This document shows, piece by piece, positions 40,631 through 50,253 of a stretch of DNA of 64,000 bases (position 1 is the stretch's first letter; each line of letters opens with the position of its first letter). The notes below the pieces were generated by a model. That model ran no database searches. It saw only the letters and a list, made by a program, of their open reading frames with translations, and had not been told where the DNA came from. This DNA is from Micromonospora saelicesensis (GTDB taxonomy: Bacteria > Actinomycetota > Actinomycetes > Mycobacteriales > Micromonosporaceae), in assembly GCF_900091575.1 (NCBI RefSeq), contig NZ_FMCR01000002.1:775760-839759 (forward strand). The letters run 5' to 3'. The position numbers were made by a program, and so were the translations under genes.

Positions 40631-41719
40631 ATGAACCACTACTACCTGCTCGGGCGGTCCGGTCTGCGGGTGAGCCGGCTGGCGCTGGGCACGATGAACT
40701 TCGGCGTCGACGGGTTCCACGCCGCGTACGGCAAGACTGAGGAGGAGGCCGAGCCGATCTTCCGGCAGTACCTGGAGTCGGGCGGGAACTTCATCGACAC
40801 GGCGGACTTCTACACCGCCGGCGAGAGCGAGAAGATCCTCGGCCGTCTGATCGACCGGGCCGGCGTACGCGAGCGGCTCGTGCTCACCAGCAAGGCCACC
40901 AACACCGTCGACCCGTCCGACCCGAACGCCAGCGGCAACGGTCGCAAGCACATCATGCGGGCCGTGGAGGCGTCGCTGCGCCGGCTCGGCACCGACTACA
41001 TCGACCTGTACCTGCTGCACACCTGGGACCGGATCACCCCGGTCGAGGAGGTCGTGCACACCTTCGACGACCTGGTGCGCTCCGGCAAGATCCGCTATGC
41101 CGGGCTCTCCGATGTCCCGGCCTGGTACGCGGCTCGGGCGCAGAGCTACGCCGAGGCACACGGACTCGCCCCGATGATCAACGTGCAGCTGCCGTACTCC
41201 CTGGTCACGCGTGACATCGAGGCGGAGCACGTGACGATGGCCCAGACCCTGGGCATGGGGGTCACCGCGTGGAGCCCGATCGGCGGTGGTCTGCTCAGCG
41301 GCAAGTACCGGCGCACCGGCGAGGGCATGACCGGAACCGGCCGGTTGACGAACCCCGACGCCGCTGGTCGGGAGATCAGCCCCAGTGACTGGCAGGTGAT
41401 CGAGGCGCTGGAAAGCGTGGCCGTCGAGTTGGGGCGCAGCATGGCGCAGGTGGCGATCAACTGGGTGGCCACCCAGCCCGCCGTCGGTTCGGTGGTGATC
41501 GGAGCGAGCAGTCCCGAACAGCTCGCCAGCAACTTCGGTGCGCTCGACTTCGAGATCCCGGCCGACGCCCGCCGCCGGCTCGACGAGGCGAGCGCCCCGA
41601 AGGTCCCGCTGCTCTACTCCATGTTCACCCCGCAGTACCAGTCCTGGGTGGTGAGCCCCGGCCTCGGCATCGGCGACAAGCCGGCCGGCTACGCCCCTCC
41701 GATCTTCAACGGCAGGTAG
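40631..41719 (+). CDS. Aldo/keto reductase
   Basis: A 362-residue NADPH-dependent aldo/keto reductase of the YhdN/AKR11-12-like class. Catalytic residues D56 and Y61 (FIDTADFYTAGESE), K88 (VLTSKATN) and H130 (LYLLHTWD) are present, and VVIGASSPEQLASN forms the cofactor-binding loop. GGGAGG precedes the ATG. It is divergent from a TetR repressor with twin operators between the two genes, so it is inducible and likely detoxifies or converts a ligand of that repressor. Confidence 0.93.
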   Translation: MNHYYLLGRSGLRVSRLALGTMNFGVDGFHAAYGKTEEEAEPIFRQYLESGGNFIDTADFYTAGESEKILGRLIDRAGVRERLVLTSKATNTVDPSDPNASGNGRKHIMRAVEASLRRLGTDYIDLYLLHTWDRITPVEEVVHTFDDLVRSGKIRYAGLSDVPAWYAARAQSYAEAHGLAPMINVQLPYSLVTRDIEAEHVTMAQTLGMGVTAWSPIGGGLLSGKYRRTGEGMTGTGRLTNPDAAGREISPSDWQVIEALESVAVELGRSMAQVAINWVATQPAVGSVVIGASSPEQLASNFGALDFEIPADARRRLDEASAPKVPLLYSMFTPQYQSWVVSPGLGIGDKPAGYAPPIFNGR

Positions 41720-41761
41720 AACCGCGCCAGGCAACATCGCGCCCACCCTGTTCCTGCCCCG

Positions 41762-41830
41762 CGATCTTGCACTTGCTGTCCCGACATAAGGGGCATCCCA
41801 CTCATGTCGACAACCAAAAGTGCAAGATCG
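41762..41830. repeat. REP/MITE-like palindrome with CGATCTTGCACTT ends
   Basis: Perfect 13-bp outer arms (41762-41774 and 41818-41830) continue inward with partial pairing (GACAT and ATGTC), giving a 69-base cruciform. It lies between the aldo/keto reductase and alpha/beta hydrolase genes. Ends resemble the 34668-34739 element. Confidence 0.6.
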
Positions 41831-41866
41831 GCGGGGGCGGGGTGGGGCAGGGTGGGGGTGGCGGGG

Positions 41867-42832
41867 CTATCGATGGGTTGGCGCGTCGGTCGTCGGCACT
41901 GGCTCGCCCTCGTAGAGCGCGACGTACCGCCGGCGCCACTCGTCGCCGTGGGCCCCGAGGTTGAGGGTGTTGTGTTCGACGCCCAACCTCTCCGGCAGGG
42001 TGCACACCCGCAGCGTTATCGCGTTCGCGTCGGCGATCCGGCGCGGCACGTCGACCGCTGCCCTGAGGTCCACCACACCGTCGAGCGGGCTGATCGCGAC
42101 CGCCGCGGTCCGCAGACCGGTCCGCCGGGGCGGATTCGGCAGGGTACGGGCGATCGTCAGGTACTGGGTGACGGCGGCGAGCGAATATCCGCGCGACGTG
42201 ACGCGGTCGCGGAGAACGCGACGCCCGTACAGCACGATGAGCGGTTTCACCGCGTAGGCCGGCGCCTGTCGCGGATTCGGACCGAAGAACGGCGACAGCA
42301 ACAGCAGATGCCGTACGACGTTGCCCGGCACCTGGGCCAGCCAGGCGGCCAGCACGGCGCCCCCGGAGATCCCCACGACGCCGACCTCGTCTCCCAGGGC
42401 CGCCGCGACGGCCCATCCCTGCGCGGCGTACGTCGTCAGCTCACCGGCCTCGACCCGGTGATGGGCCCGCCGGTCGACGGTCCCGTGCTGGGGCGCCCGG
42501 GGAACCCAGACGTTGTACCCGCGGTCGAAGAACTCCTCGGCCAACCCCGCGTACTGCTCGGGCGCGAGGGTGTACCCGTGCAACAGCAGCACGGCCCGGC
42601 CGGTACGGCAACCGTGGCTCAGCAGGCGACTGCGTGACTCCGGTCGGACCTCCGGGTCGGCCGTGTCGGCGGCGATGACGGCCGCGGCGGCACGGGTGGC
42701 CGTGTCGAAGTCGAGTGGTCGGGCCGGCGCGACCCGTAGCCCACGGCGGCCCACCGGCCAGAGGTAGAGCCCGGCGACCGCCGCCCCGACGAGCGCCAAC
42801 CCGCCGACGAGAAGCGCGATGATCTCCGGCAT
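41867..42832 (-). CDS. Membrane-anchored alpha/beta hydrolase
   Basis: A 321-residue hydrolase. A hydrophobic N-terminal anchor (about 3-27, IIALLVGGLALVGAAVAGLYLW) precedes an alpha/beta-hydrolase domain: oxyanion region LLLHGYTLAP, nucleophile in GISGG near residue 155, and the catalytic-acid and His regions in the C-terminal part (ending with NLGAHGDEW). Substrate is unknown; similar actinomycete proteins are carboxylesterases. It ends in the repeat-rich intergenic region. Confidence 0.85.
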   Translation of the reverse strand: MPEIIALLVGGLALVGAAVAGLYLWPVGRRGLRVAPARPLDFDTATRAAAAVIAADTADPEVRPESRSRLLSHGCRTGRAVLLLHGYTLAPEQYAGLAEEFFDRGYNVWVPRAPQHGTVDRRAHHRVEAGELTTYAAQGWAVAAALGDEVGVVGISGGAVLAAWLAQVPGNVVRHLLLLSPFFGPNPRQAPAYAVKPLIVLYGRRVLRDRVTSRGYSLAAVTQYLTIARTLPNPPRRTGLRTAAVAISPLDGVVDLRAAVDVPRRIADANAITLRVCTLPERLGVEHNTLNLGAHGDEWRRRYVALYEGEPVPTTDAPTHR

Positions 42833-42873
42833 GGTCAGATGCTGACAGGGGCCACGCTGGACGCTGGCTGAGG

Positions 42874-42901
42874 GGGTGCGCCCGGGTGACCGGGCGCACC
42901 C
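42874..42901 (-). terminator. GC hairpin after the GNAT gene
   Basis: Perfect 12-bp stem GGGTGCGCCCGG (42874-42885 with 42890-42901) and a four-base loop, a few bases past the stop of the minus-strand GNAT gene. Confidence 0.75.
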
Positions 42902-42907
42902 GGTCAG

Positions 42908-43804
42908 CTATTCCTGGCTGTTCGGCGGCGCGAAGACGACCCGGGAGCGCAACTGCCGGAAGCCGGTCCGCTCCAACTCCGCCAGCACCGTCACCCGGTG
43001 CGATTCCACATCGGCGATGACCTCGCGGGCACCGCCGTCGGCCAGCACCCGCACCGCCTCGGCCAACAGCTCGGGCCGGGCCGCCTCGTCGAGGAGCCCG
43101 AGATAGGCGAGCAGGGGGTAGCAGGCGTCTCCGGCCGTGCCGACCAGCCCGACCGGGTTGCCGGCCGCCAGGGCGATGCGCCACTCCTCGGTGTTGTCGC
43201 CCAACCAGGCCAGCGGGTCGGTGGCGAGGTCGACGCCCCCGACGACCCGCGCGATCTCGACGCCGGTCAGCACGTCCGGCTCGACGACCCTGGCGACCAG
43301 GGCCTTGACCTCCGCCACGTCGACGGGCGCGCGGAAGTCGTACCGCCCGGAGGATGCCGGCAGGGGGGTGCCCGTCCAGGAACAGCGGAGCCGCTCCCCC
43401 CGCTCGACCAGCCCGGCGAGCCGGGCGGCCTCCATGGGCGCCCGCACCACGGCCAGCACCTCGGGCCGACGCCGCCAGTGCGCCGGCAGTGCGGCGTAGT
43501 ACAGACCGGGACCGCCGAGTGCCTCGTGGGCGGCGCGTAGCAGCTCGGCGCCCACCTCCGGCTCGGCGTCCAGATCGAACCGGTCCAGCCAGGGGGCACC
43601 GACGGCGCCCGGCGGAAGGAGCCAGGCGGCCCGGCCCACCAACCGGCCGGCGCGCAGTGCGACCCAGGTGTTCTCGGGCCGGTAGCCGCCGCCGGCGATC
43701 CCGTCGGCGTACGCGACCTGGCGCAGTTGGGGCAGCGGATCAGGCATGGAGTCGAACAGGTTTTCCTCGCCCGCGACGAGCGGACGGATGACCAGATCAG
43801 TCAT
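42908..43804 (-). CDS. GNAT family N-acetyltransferase
   Basis: A 298-residue protein with two GNAT-like halves. The C-terminal half (EWRIALAAGNPVGLVGTAGDACY, then AEAVRVLADGGAREVIADVESHR) has acetyl-CoA-fold strands, and the N-terminal half (MTDLVIRPLVAGEENLFDSM) matches the first strand. GGAGG precedes the ATG at 43804. The acetyl-CoA pyrophosphate loop (Q/RxxGxG/A) is not sharp, so activity toward an acceptor amine is expected but unproven. The gene stands alone. Confidence 0.75.
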   Translation of the reverse strand: MTDLVIRPLVAGEENLFDSMPDPLPQLRQVAYADGIAGGGYRPENTWVALRAGRLVGRAAWLLPPGAVGAPWLDRFDLDAEPEVGAELLRAAHEALGGPGLYYAALPAHWRRRPEVLAVVRAPMEAARLAGLVERGERLRCSWTGTPLPASSGRYDFRAPVDVAEVKALVARVVEPDVLTGVEIARVVGGVDLATDPLAWLGDNTEEWRIALAAGNPVGLVGTAGDACYPLLAYLGLLDEAARPELLAEAVRVLADGGAREVIADVESHRVTVLAELERTGFRQLRSRVVFAPPNSQE

Positions 43805-43962
43805 GTGTTGGACCTCCGGGAAGCGCGCGCCCCGGATCAGATCCGCGCGGACGCCGGAGCGCGGAGGGGGCGCAGAACATCGGACATTGTTCTGACCTCC
43901 TTCCAGCTCGACGGCGTGCCCGACGACCATACGCGCAGGGGTCGCCGGCTCGCAACGGATCG

Positions 43963-45162
43963 TCACAGCGTCGGGTTGGTCTCCGATCCACGCTTGTGGG
44001 CACGCTGGTCGTACACGGTGATGCCGGCGAGGATCACCGCCGCGACGGCCGCCACGGCGACCGGCGGGAGCAGCACCATCGGCGGGGCCGCCACGACCAG
44101 GGCCACCACGCCGAAGTACAGCGCCCGACACCGCGGCGCGGATCGGTCCGCCCGCTCCAGGGTGCTCCGCCCGATCAGGAACAGCACCGGGCCGCCGAAG
44201 ATGATGGTCACCAGAGCCCAGTCGATCGGCGGGTGCGGGTCCTCGATGACCTGCCCGAAGCCGACGGCGGTGCAGATGATGCCACCGACGATCAACAGCA
44301 GGCTGTAGCTCGCCCACCGCGACAGCTCGATCCCCTCCCCGCTCGGGGTCGAGGCATGGCCGGATCTGACGTGGTAGAAGTAGATCCGCCAGAACGAGAC
44401 GACCGCCACGAACGCGGCGACGAGGACGATGGTTCCCTCGGTGGTGAAGCCCGGGAAGCTGACCGCCGCGCCGGCTTCGAGCACCACCTCGGCAAGAGCG
44501 ATCATGAAGAACTGGTTGTACCGCTCGGCGAGATGCTCCTGCGAGACGGTGACCCCCGAGCTGGTGAGGTGTCTCCTTCCCATCCGGGGCAGGGGGTAGG
44601 TGGCGGCGGCGCCGATCAGCTCGATGGCGAGAGCGAGGGTCCAGAAGACGCCCCGACCGAGGCCACCGCTGATGCCGCCACTGATCCAGAGCACGCTGGA
44701 CGCCAGGTGCCAGGTCAGCACCCGGAGCGCGAACGCCTGGCCCGCGTGACCCCGCAGGGCGAGCGACGTGAAGAGCGGTCGGCCGACCTGGATGACGACG
44801 TAGGTGCAGGCGAAGACGACGCCGCGTTGGCCGAAGGCCTGCGGCAGGGTGACCGCCAGCACCAGCGTGCCGAACATCGTCGCCAGCAGGACGGCCTGCA
44901 GATCGGGGCGCCGGGGGTCGTAGGTGCTCGCCAGGAGGGCGTTGAGCGACCAGATCATCCACATCGCAGTGAAGAACAGGACGGTCTGGCCCGCCTCGGA
45001 CAGCAGCGTGTGCCGGACGATGGTCAGGTCGTCCGCGACCCGCCCGGCGAGGCGGGCCAGCGCGAAGACGTAGACGATGTCGAAGAGCAGTTCCAGGACG
45101 GTCGCCGAGCGGGGGCTCCTGCTGTCCCCGAGCCCACGAAAGAACTCGGTGCGCGTCAGCAC
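43963..45162 (-). CDS. ltrA: Low temperature requirement protein A (LtrA) family membrane protein
   Basis: A 399-residue membrane protein with about ten helices. The LtrA family signature LELLFDIVYVFALARLAGRV and the later RYNQFFMIALAEVVLEAGA are both present. The family is named from Listeria but its molecular function is unsettled. GTG at 45162 begins directly at the family N-terminus (TEFFRGLGDSRSPRSATVLEL). It is downstream of the flavin monooxygenase gene on the same strand, about 115 bases on. Confidence 0.9.
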   Translation of the reverse strand: MLTRTEFFRGLGDSRSPRSATVLELLFDIVYVFALARLAGRVADDLTIVRHTLLSEAGQTVLFFTAMWMIWSLNALLASTYDPRRPDLQAVLLATMFGTLVLAVTLPQAFGQRGVVFACTYVVIQVGRPLFTSLALRGHAGQAFALRVLTWHLASSVLWISGGISGGLGRGVFWTLALAIELIGAAATYPLPRMGRRHLTSSGVTVSQEHLAERYNQFFMIALAEVVLEAGAAVSFPGFTTEGTIVLVAAFVAVVSFWRIYFYHVRSGHASTPSGEGIELSRWASYSLLLIVGGIICTAVGFGQVIEDPHPPIDWALVTIIFGGPVLFLIGRSTLERADRSAPRCRALYFGVVALVVAAPPMVLLPPVAVAAVAAVILAGITVYDQRAHKRGSETNPTL

Positions 45163-45277
45163 GGACGGCGAGACAGCTCAGCCGGCCAGGGCCGCCGGCA
45201 CGGGCACACCACTGTGGTGACCCTGTTCCGCTGCCATCGTCCCCGAGCCTCCCTCGCCGACCGGCCCCCACTTGATC

Positions 45278-46819
45278 CTATCTGCGTATTTTATCCATCT
45301 TTATCGGGTTGCCGTCGCTGATGGCGGATACCGGGTCGGCGGTACGCCGGATCATCTGTGCCGTCACCCTGCGGTACGAGCCCGGGTCGACGGGGAACAG
45401 CCACTGCCGGGCCCGGGTCAGCGGGCCGACGTTGAGCCCCAACTCGTCCAGCACCTCGTCGACGTTGTGCATCGAGAACGGGATGATGTTCGTGCCGCGA
45501 GCGTGCCGTCCGTTGGTGCGCTTCGTCATCCAGAACAGTCGAGCGCGCACCTCGTCGCGCATCCGGACCTCGGTCGGCAGCGTGATCCCACCCCGCAGGT
45601 ACGCGGCCGTCCAGACCGCCGCCATCTCCGCGCTGAGCGGGCTGAAGAACGACGAGTTGTAGCCGGCGAACGTCAGCCGCGGCACGCCGATCGGCAGGAT
45701 CTGCCGGTAGAGCATGAAGTTACCGGCGTCGTCCTGGAGCCGGGCGTGCAACGCGTCGTCGAAGAACGGCACGTGCTGGCGGAAGCCGGTACCGCAGATC
45801 ACCAGGTCGGCGGGGAGCACCGTGCCGTCGGCCAGCCGGGCGGCGGGCCGGCCACCGTCGACCAGCAGCTCGGTGATCACCTGTTCCCGGTGGACGGCGA
45901 TGCGGCCGTCGGTGGCCCGCTCGAAGAAGCCCTCGGTGGCGAGGCTGACGGTGCTGCGGGCGATGTCCTCGAAGCTGCCGTTGGGCACGAGACCCAGCTC
46001 GCGCAGGTTCAACTGCCGGGTGGCGACCGAGCCGACGCTGTCGACCATGCGCCGGCGCAGACCGTTCCCCGGGCCGTGCAGGAACCGCTCGAAGCCCCTC
46101 AGGTGCAGGTACCGGAAGAGCGCCTCACCCATCCGAGTGAGCAGCAGGTACTTGTAGTTGAGCGCTCCACCGAGCTTGCGGGGCATCTTCCAGAGCAGCT
46201 GGCGAGCCACCACGTGGGTCTGGGCGGCGACCTCGCTCACCGGGACCGCCACGTCGCAGGACGACTTGCCGTATCCGACCACGAGGACGTTCTTACCTCG
46301 GGCCGCCTCGATGTCGTGGAACTCCCCCGTCGCCAGTACGCGCCCTCCGGCGGCGGCGAAGCTCGCGTGCCCGGCGAAGGACGGGACAAGCGGGTCGGAG
46401 AAGATGCCGTTGGCGACGATCAGGTGGTCGTACCGTTCCACAGTCAGCGGGTCCTGGGCGCCCGCCGGCCGCGAGGTGACCAGCCACCCGGTCTCGTCGT
46501 TGACCAGCTCGGCCGAGACGACCTCCGTGGACAGACGCAGCGCGCTGGCCAGCCCGAACTTCTCCACGTAGCTCTCCAGGTACCGCTGGACCTGCTCTCC
46601 GGACGGCCACTGCGGGTAGTCGGCGGGCATCGGCAGGTCGGAGAGGTGGTAGGTGCCCTTGTCGTTCTGGGTGTGCAGGCCGGGATATCGGCGGGTACGA
46701 CTCCACACCCCACCGACGTCGGGCGCGCGCTCGAACACTGTGACGTCGAATCCGCTCTGGCGCAGCACCTTCGCTGCGCTCACACCGGCGAACCCGGCAC
46801 CGACGACGGCAATCCTCAT
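45278..46819 (-). CDS. Flavin-containing monooxygenase-like oxidoreductase
   Basis: A 513-residue FAD/NADPH-dependent oxygenase of the FMO/Baeyer-Villiger superfamily. The FAD motif VVGAGFAGVSAA is at residues 4-15, a second Rossmann motif VLVVGYGKSSCDVAV binds NADPH, and CGTGFRQHVPFF is the third conserved region. GGAGGAG precedes the ATG at 46819; upstream in-frame sequence is not conserved. It is divergent from an AraC-type regulator gene, which probably activates it. Substrate is unknown: ketone or N/S-oxidation. Confidence 0.9.
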   Translation of the reverse strand: MRIAVVGAGFAGVSAAKVLRQSGFDVTVFERAPDVGGVWSRTRRYPGLHTQNDKGTYHLSDLPMPADYPQWPSGEQVQRYLESYVEKFGLASALRLSTEVVSAELVNDETGWLVTSRPAGAQDPLTVERYDHLIVANGIFSDPLVPSFAGHASFAAAGGRVLATGEFHDIEAARGKNVLVVGYGKSSCDVAVPVSEVAAQTHVVARQLLWKMPRKLGGALNYKYLLLTRMGEALFRYLHLRGFERFLHGPGNGLRRRMVDSVGSVATRQLNLRELGLVPNGSFEDIARSTVSLATEGFFERATDGRIAVHREQVITELLVDGGRPAARLADGTVLPADLVICGTGFRQHVPFFDDALHARLQDDAGNFMLYRQILPIGVPRLTFAGYNSSFFSPLSAEMAAVWTAAYLRGGITLPTEVRMRDEVRARLFWMTKRTNGRHARGTNIIPFSMHNVDEVLDELGLNVGPLTRARQWLFPVDPGSYRRVTAQMIRRTADPVSAISDGNPIKMDKIRR

Positions 46820-47034
46820 GATCTCCTCCGAAGGACGTACGAACCGTGCCGGCGCTGACCGCCCGCGGTGCTCGCACGCTAGCGAGCAGGCCGGGAAGGT
46901 CGCTATCCGCTCGACGCGGGCGCTGTCCGCGCTACGCAGCCGGACCCATTTCCTGTCGGGTCGACGGCTTTCGGGTCTGGTCCGGGCCGGTCGCGCCTTA
47001 CGGTCAGCGCGACGGGACGCCCGGGAGGTGTCGG

Positions 47035-47997
47035 ATGGATGCGGTGACGGTCCGGACGGACGACGTCGACCGGGCTCGCGCCGAGGTGGGTCGGGTCTTC
47101 TGTCCACACCGCCTCACCCCGCAGGCGGGTGTGCACAGCGTGCAACTGCGGATGGCGGCTCGCCGCGCGGGTGGGGTGGGCGTCATCGACCTGGACTACG
47201 GGCAGGCGGTGCGCATCCAACCGCCCGCGCTGGAGACCTTCTACCTCGTCCAGATCCCCAGCGCCGGCAGCACGATGGTCCGGCACGCCGGTCAGACAGT
47301 GACCTCGACCCCGGACGTCGCCTCGGTGCTGTCCCCGTACGACTCTTCGGACATGCGGTGGTCCGAGGGATCGCCCCACCGGATCTTCTACGCGGACCGA
47401 CGCACCGTCGACCGGGAACTCGCCCGCCTGCTGGGCCACCCGGTGGACGACCCGGTCCGCCTCGACGTCGGCATGCTCATGACCACGCCGACGGCGCGGG
47501 CGTGGGCGCGCGGGGTGGCGTTCCTCGCCGACGAGCTGTCCCAGCCGGCCGACGCGTCCCTGTTCGACCACCCGCAGGTGGCCGCCCGTTTCGAACAGGG
47601 GCTCATCGGCAAGTTGTTGCTGGCCCATCGGCACAGCCACTCGCACCTGCTGGCCGAGCCGGGCCAGCACGCCCACCCCGGGCGTCTCGTCCGCAGGGCC
47701 TGCATCCTGATCTCCGAACACCACGGGGAGGCACTGACCGTCGGTGACGTCGCCGAGGCGCTACGGGTGAGCGTTCGGACACTGCAGGACTGTTTCCGCC
47801 GTGAGTTGCAGACCACCCCGACCGCGTACCTGCGGGCCTGCCGGCTCGACGCGGCGCACCGCACGCTGCGCTCGGCCGCGCCGGGGGCGTCCGTGACGGC
47901 TGTTGCCCTGCAACACGGCTTCGTGCACCTCGGTCGGTTCGCGACCGAGTATCGGAGCCGCTTCGGTGAGACGCCGTCCACCACCCTGCGTCGGTGA
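47035..47997 (+). CDS. AraC family transcriptional regulator
   Basis: A 320-residue regulator with an AraC-binding-like ligand domain (about 20-180) and a C-terminal AraC HTH (LTVGDVAEALRVSVRTLQDCFRRELQTTP and VALQHGFVHLGRFATEYRSRFGE). GGGAGG precedes the ATG at 47035. It is divergent from the flavin monooxygenase gene with a shared promoter region of about 215 bases, the usual arrangement of an activator and its target. Confidence 0.9.
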   Translation: MDAVTVRTDDVDRARAEVGRVFCPHRLTPQAGVHSVQLRMAARRAGGVGVIDLDYGQAVRIQPPALETFYLVQIPSAGSTMVRHAGQTVTSTPDVASVLSPYDSSDMRWSEGSPHRIFYADRRTVDRELARLLGHPVDDPVRLDVGMLMTTPTARAWARGVAFLADELSQPADASLFDHPQVAARFEQGLIGKLLLAHRHSHSHLLAEPGQHAHPGRLVRRACILISEHHGEALTVGDVAEALRVSVRTLQDCFRRELQTTPTAYLRACRLDAAHRTLRSAAPGASVTAVALQHGFVHLGRFATEYRSRFGETPSTTLRR

Positions 47998-48191
47998 CGA
48001 GTGATTCAGCCCGCCCGGGCCACGCAGATCCGGGCGCCCAGGCGTGGACCAGCCTCGTAGGTCACTGCTCCGGGCCGACGAAACTGTTATCCGGGTACGG
48101 CCAGCGAGTCTCCTGAGGTGAGGCGTTGGCGGGTTCTCCCGCCACCGCAGCATGGAACAGTGCTGCGACCACACACGAGGGAGTCGAGACG

Positions 48192-49289
48192 ATGCGCGCA
48201 ACCGGCCAGGGTGAAGTGGACGCCGCGAGCAGAAACCGAGGCGTCCACGCGGAACCCCGGCGCGGTTTGCTCGCCCGCCTTCCGATCGGTGCGCAGCGGC
48301 TGCTGTGGCCGCTCCTCGTGGCCGCCGTGGTCGCCGTACTGGTGACCGGTGTGATCGTCGTGGTGCAGCCCACCGGGCCGACGCCCGCCCCGGCGGCGAC
48401 GCAGGCGCTCGACGCGCCGCCGCCCACGAGCCCGCAGCCCGGCGCACCCAGCGCGACCACGCCCGCCGCCACGACGAGCCCGGCGGTAGCGACCCCGACG
48501 CCGACGGCGAAGCCGACAACGGGACGTCCGGTCGCCCCGGCGGCCCCGGTGGCGACCTCGAAGCGCAAGGGCGTCGGGGTGTGGACCTTCGACGGCGTCA
48601 GCCAGGCGCTGGCCAGCTCCGGGGCGAGTTGGTACTACACCTGGGACGTGGCCCACCCGGGCGTCACCAGCCCGAAGGGCGCCGAGTTCGTCCCGATGAT
48701 CTGGGGGGCGAAGAGCGTCACCGCCACCAACCTGCAACAGGCCAAGAAGAACGGCCGCTACCTGCTCGGGTTCAACGAGCCGGACCTGAAGGGTCAGGCG
48801 GAGATGACCGTCGAGCAGGCGTTGGAGCTGTGGCCGCAGTTGCAGGCCACCGGTCTTCCGCTGGGTAGCCCGGCGGTGGCCTGGGGCGGCGACCGGCAGG
48901 GCGAATGGCTCGACCGGTTCATGGCCGGGGCGAAGCAGCGCGGCTACCGCGTCGACTTCATCGCCCTGCACTGGTACGGCGGCGACTTCACCACCGCCAA
49001 CGCGGTCAACCAGCTCAGGTCGTACCTCCAGGCCGTGCACGACCGGTACGAGCTGCCGATCTGGCTCACCGAGTTCGCGTTGATCGACTTCTCCAACGGC
49101 GTTCGGTTCCCCACCCAGGCACAGCAGGCCGCGTTCCTCACCGCGGCGACCCGGATGCTGGGTGGCCTGTCCTGGCTACAGCGGTACGCGTGGTTCGGCC
49201 TGCCCGCCACGGACAAGGATCAGACCGGCCTGTTCCGTACCGGCAGCACCGCGACCGCCGTCGGCCGCGCCTACCAGGCGGCGCGCTGA
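48192..49289 (+). CDS. GH128-like secreted/anchored beta-glucanase
   Basis: A 365-residue protein with an N-terminal transmembrane anchor (about 36-60), a long Pro/Thr/Ala linker and a C-terminal GH128-like domain (about 125-365). Catalytic residues sit in GFNEPDL and WLTEFALIDF, with IALHWYGGDF between. GH128 enzymes cut beta-1,3-glucan. GAGGGAG lies before the ATG at 48192, which begins the cytoplasmic N-terminus. The gene stands alone; a stand-alone surface enzyme acting on fungal or algal glucan is likely. Confidence 0.87.
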   Translation: MRATGQGEVDAASRNRGVHAEPRRGLLARLPIGAQRLLWPLLVAAVVAVLVTGVIVVVQPTGPTPAPAATQALDAPPPTSPQPGAPSATTPAATTSPAVATPTPTAKPTTGRPVAPAAPVATSKRKGVGVWTFDGVSQALASSGASWYYTWDVAHPGVTSPKGAEFVPMIWGAKSVTATNLQQAKKNGRYLLGFNEPDLKGQAEMTVEQALELWPQLQATGLPLGSPAVAWGGDRQGEWLDRFMAGAKQRGYRVDFIALHWYGGDFTTANAVNQLRSYLQAVHDRYELPIWLTEFALIDFSNGVRFPTQAQQAAFLTAATRMLGGLSWLQRYAWFGLPATDKDQTGLFRTGSTATAVGRAYQAAR

Positions 49290-49290
49290 C

Positions 49291-50184
49291 CTACAGCACG
49301 TCGACGTGGTCCCGCCAGGAGTGCTGCGGCTCGTACCCCAGCACCCGACGGGCCTTGTCGATGCTGAGCAGCGTCTCGTGCTCACCCAGCTCCTTACGGA
49401 TCTCGACGCCCGGGTAGACCTCGGCCATCAGGCTGGCGCTGGACCTGCTCATGACGGTGTCGGCGTTGGCGATGACGAAGACGTCGGCACCGGGCTGGTC
49501 GTGCGCGAGGGCACGCTCGACCGCCTGGGCCCCGTCGCGGGCGTCGATGTAGCCCCACAGGTTCCACCGGCGCAGCTGCGGGTCGGCGTCGAACGAGGGG
49601 AACGGCGCGTAGTCCTCGACGTCCATGACGTTGGAGAAGCGCAACCCCACCATGACCAGCTCCGGGTCCCACCGGCAGAAGTGCCGGGCCATCTCCTCCT
49701 CCAGGGCCTTGTTCAACGAGTACGTCGACTCGGGCCGCGGCGTGTACTCCTCGTCCACCGGCGCGTACGGCGGCGGGTTGTCGAACGGCAGCCCGAGCAC
49801 CGTCTCGCTCGACGCCCACACGACCCGCTTGATTCCGGCCGCCCGGGCCGCGGCGAACACGTTGTACGTGGCGGCGGAGTTGTTCGCGAAGGTGACGGCG
49901 TTCGACATCAGCCCGGGGGCCGGAACCGCCGCCAGGTGCACGACCGCGTCGACGCCGCCCGCGTGCTCGTCGGCGCCCCCGGTGAACGCCTCCACCACCT
50001 GCCCGTAGTCGGTCAGGTCGACCAGCAGGAACTCGCCGTCCACGTCGCGTGGGTCGCGGCCACCGGCGCGGTCCACCGCCAGCACGTCGACGCCCACAGC
50101 GCGCAGGTGGGCGACCACGGCACGGCCGAGCTTGCCGGTGGCACCGGTGACGACGACACGCCTGGGCAGGGTGGATTCGCTCAT
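49291..50184 (-). CDS. Extended SDR NAD(P)-dependent epimerase/dehydratase-like oxidoreductase
   Basis: A 297-residue extended short-chain dehydrogenase. The cofactor motif VVTGATGKLGRAVVAHL starts at residue 10; the catalytic YxxxK is in YSLNK, and the Ser/Thr site lies in VWASSETVLGL. The family acts on sugars or related polyols. The stop lies two bases beyond the convergent glucanase stop. It is divergent from the VOC gene, with ATG at 50184 chosen at the conserved N-terminus. Confidence 0.88.
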   Translation of the reverse strand: MSESTLPRRVVVTGATGKLGRAVVAHLRAVGVDVLAVDRAGGRDPRDVDGEFLLVDLTDYGQVVEAFTGGADEHAGGVDAVVHLAAVPAPGLMSNAVTFANNSAATYNVFAAARAAGIKRVVWASSETVLGLPFDNPPPYAPVDEEYTPRPESTYSLNKALEEEMARHFCRWDPELVMVGLRFSNVMDVEDYAPFPSFDADPQLRRWNLWGYIDARDGAQAVERALAHDQPGADVFVIANADTVMSRSSASLMAEVYPGVEIRKELGEHETLLSIDKARRVLGYEPQHSWRDHVDVL

Positions 50185-50253
50185 GACCCCATCTTCGCCG
50201 GGGACAAACGGGGACTCACACGCGGGTACGGCGTTCCCCCTAACATGATCGAC

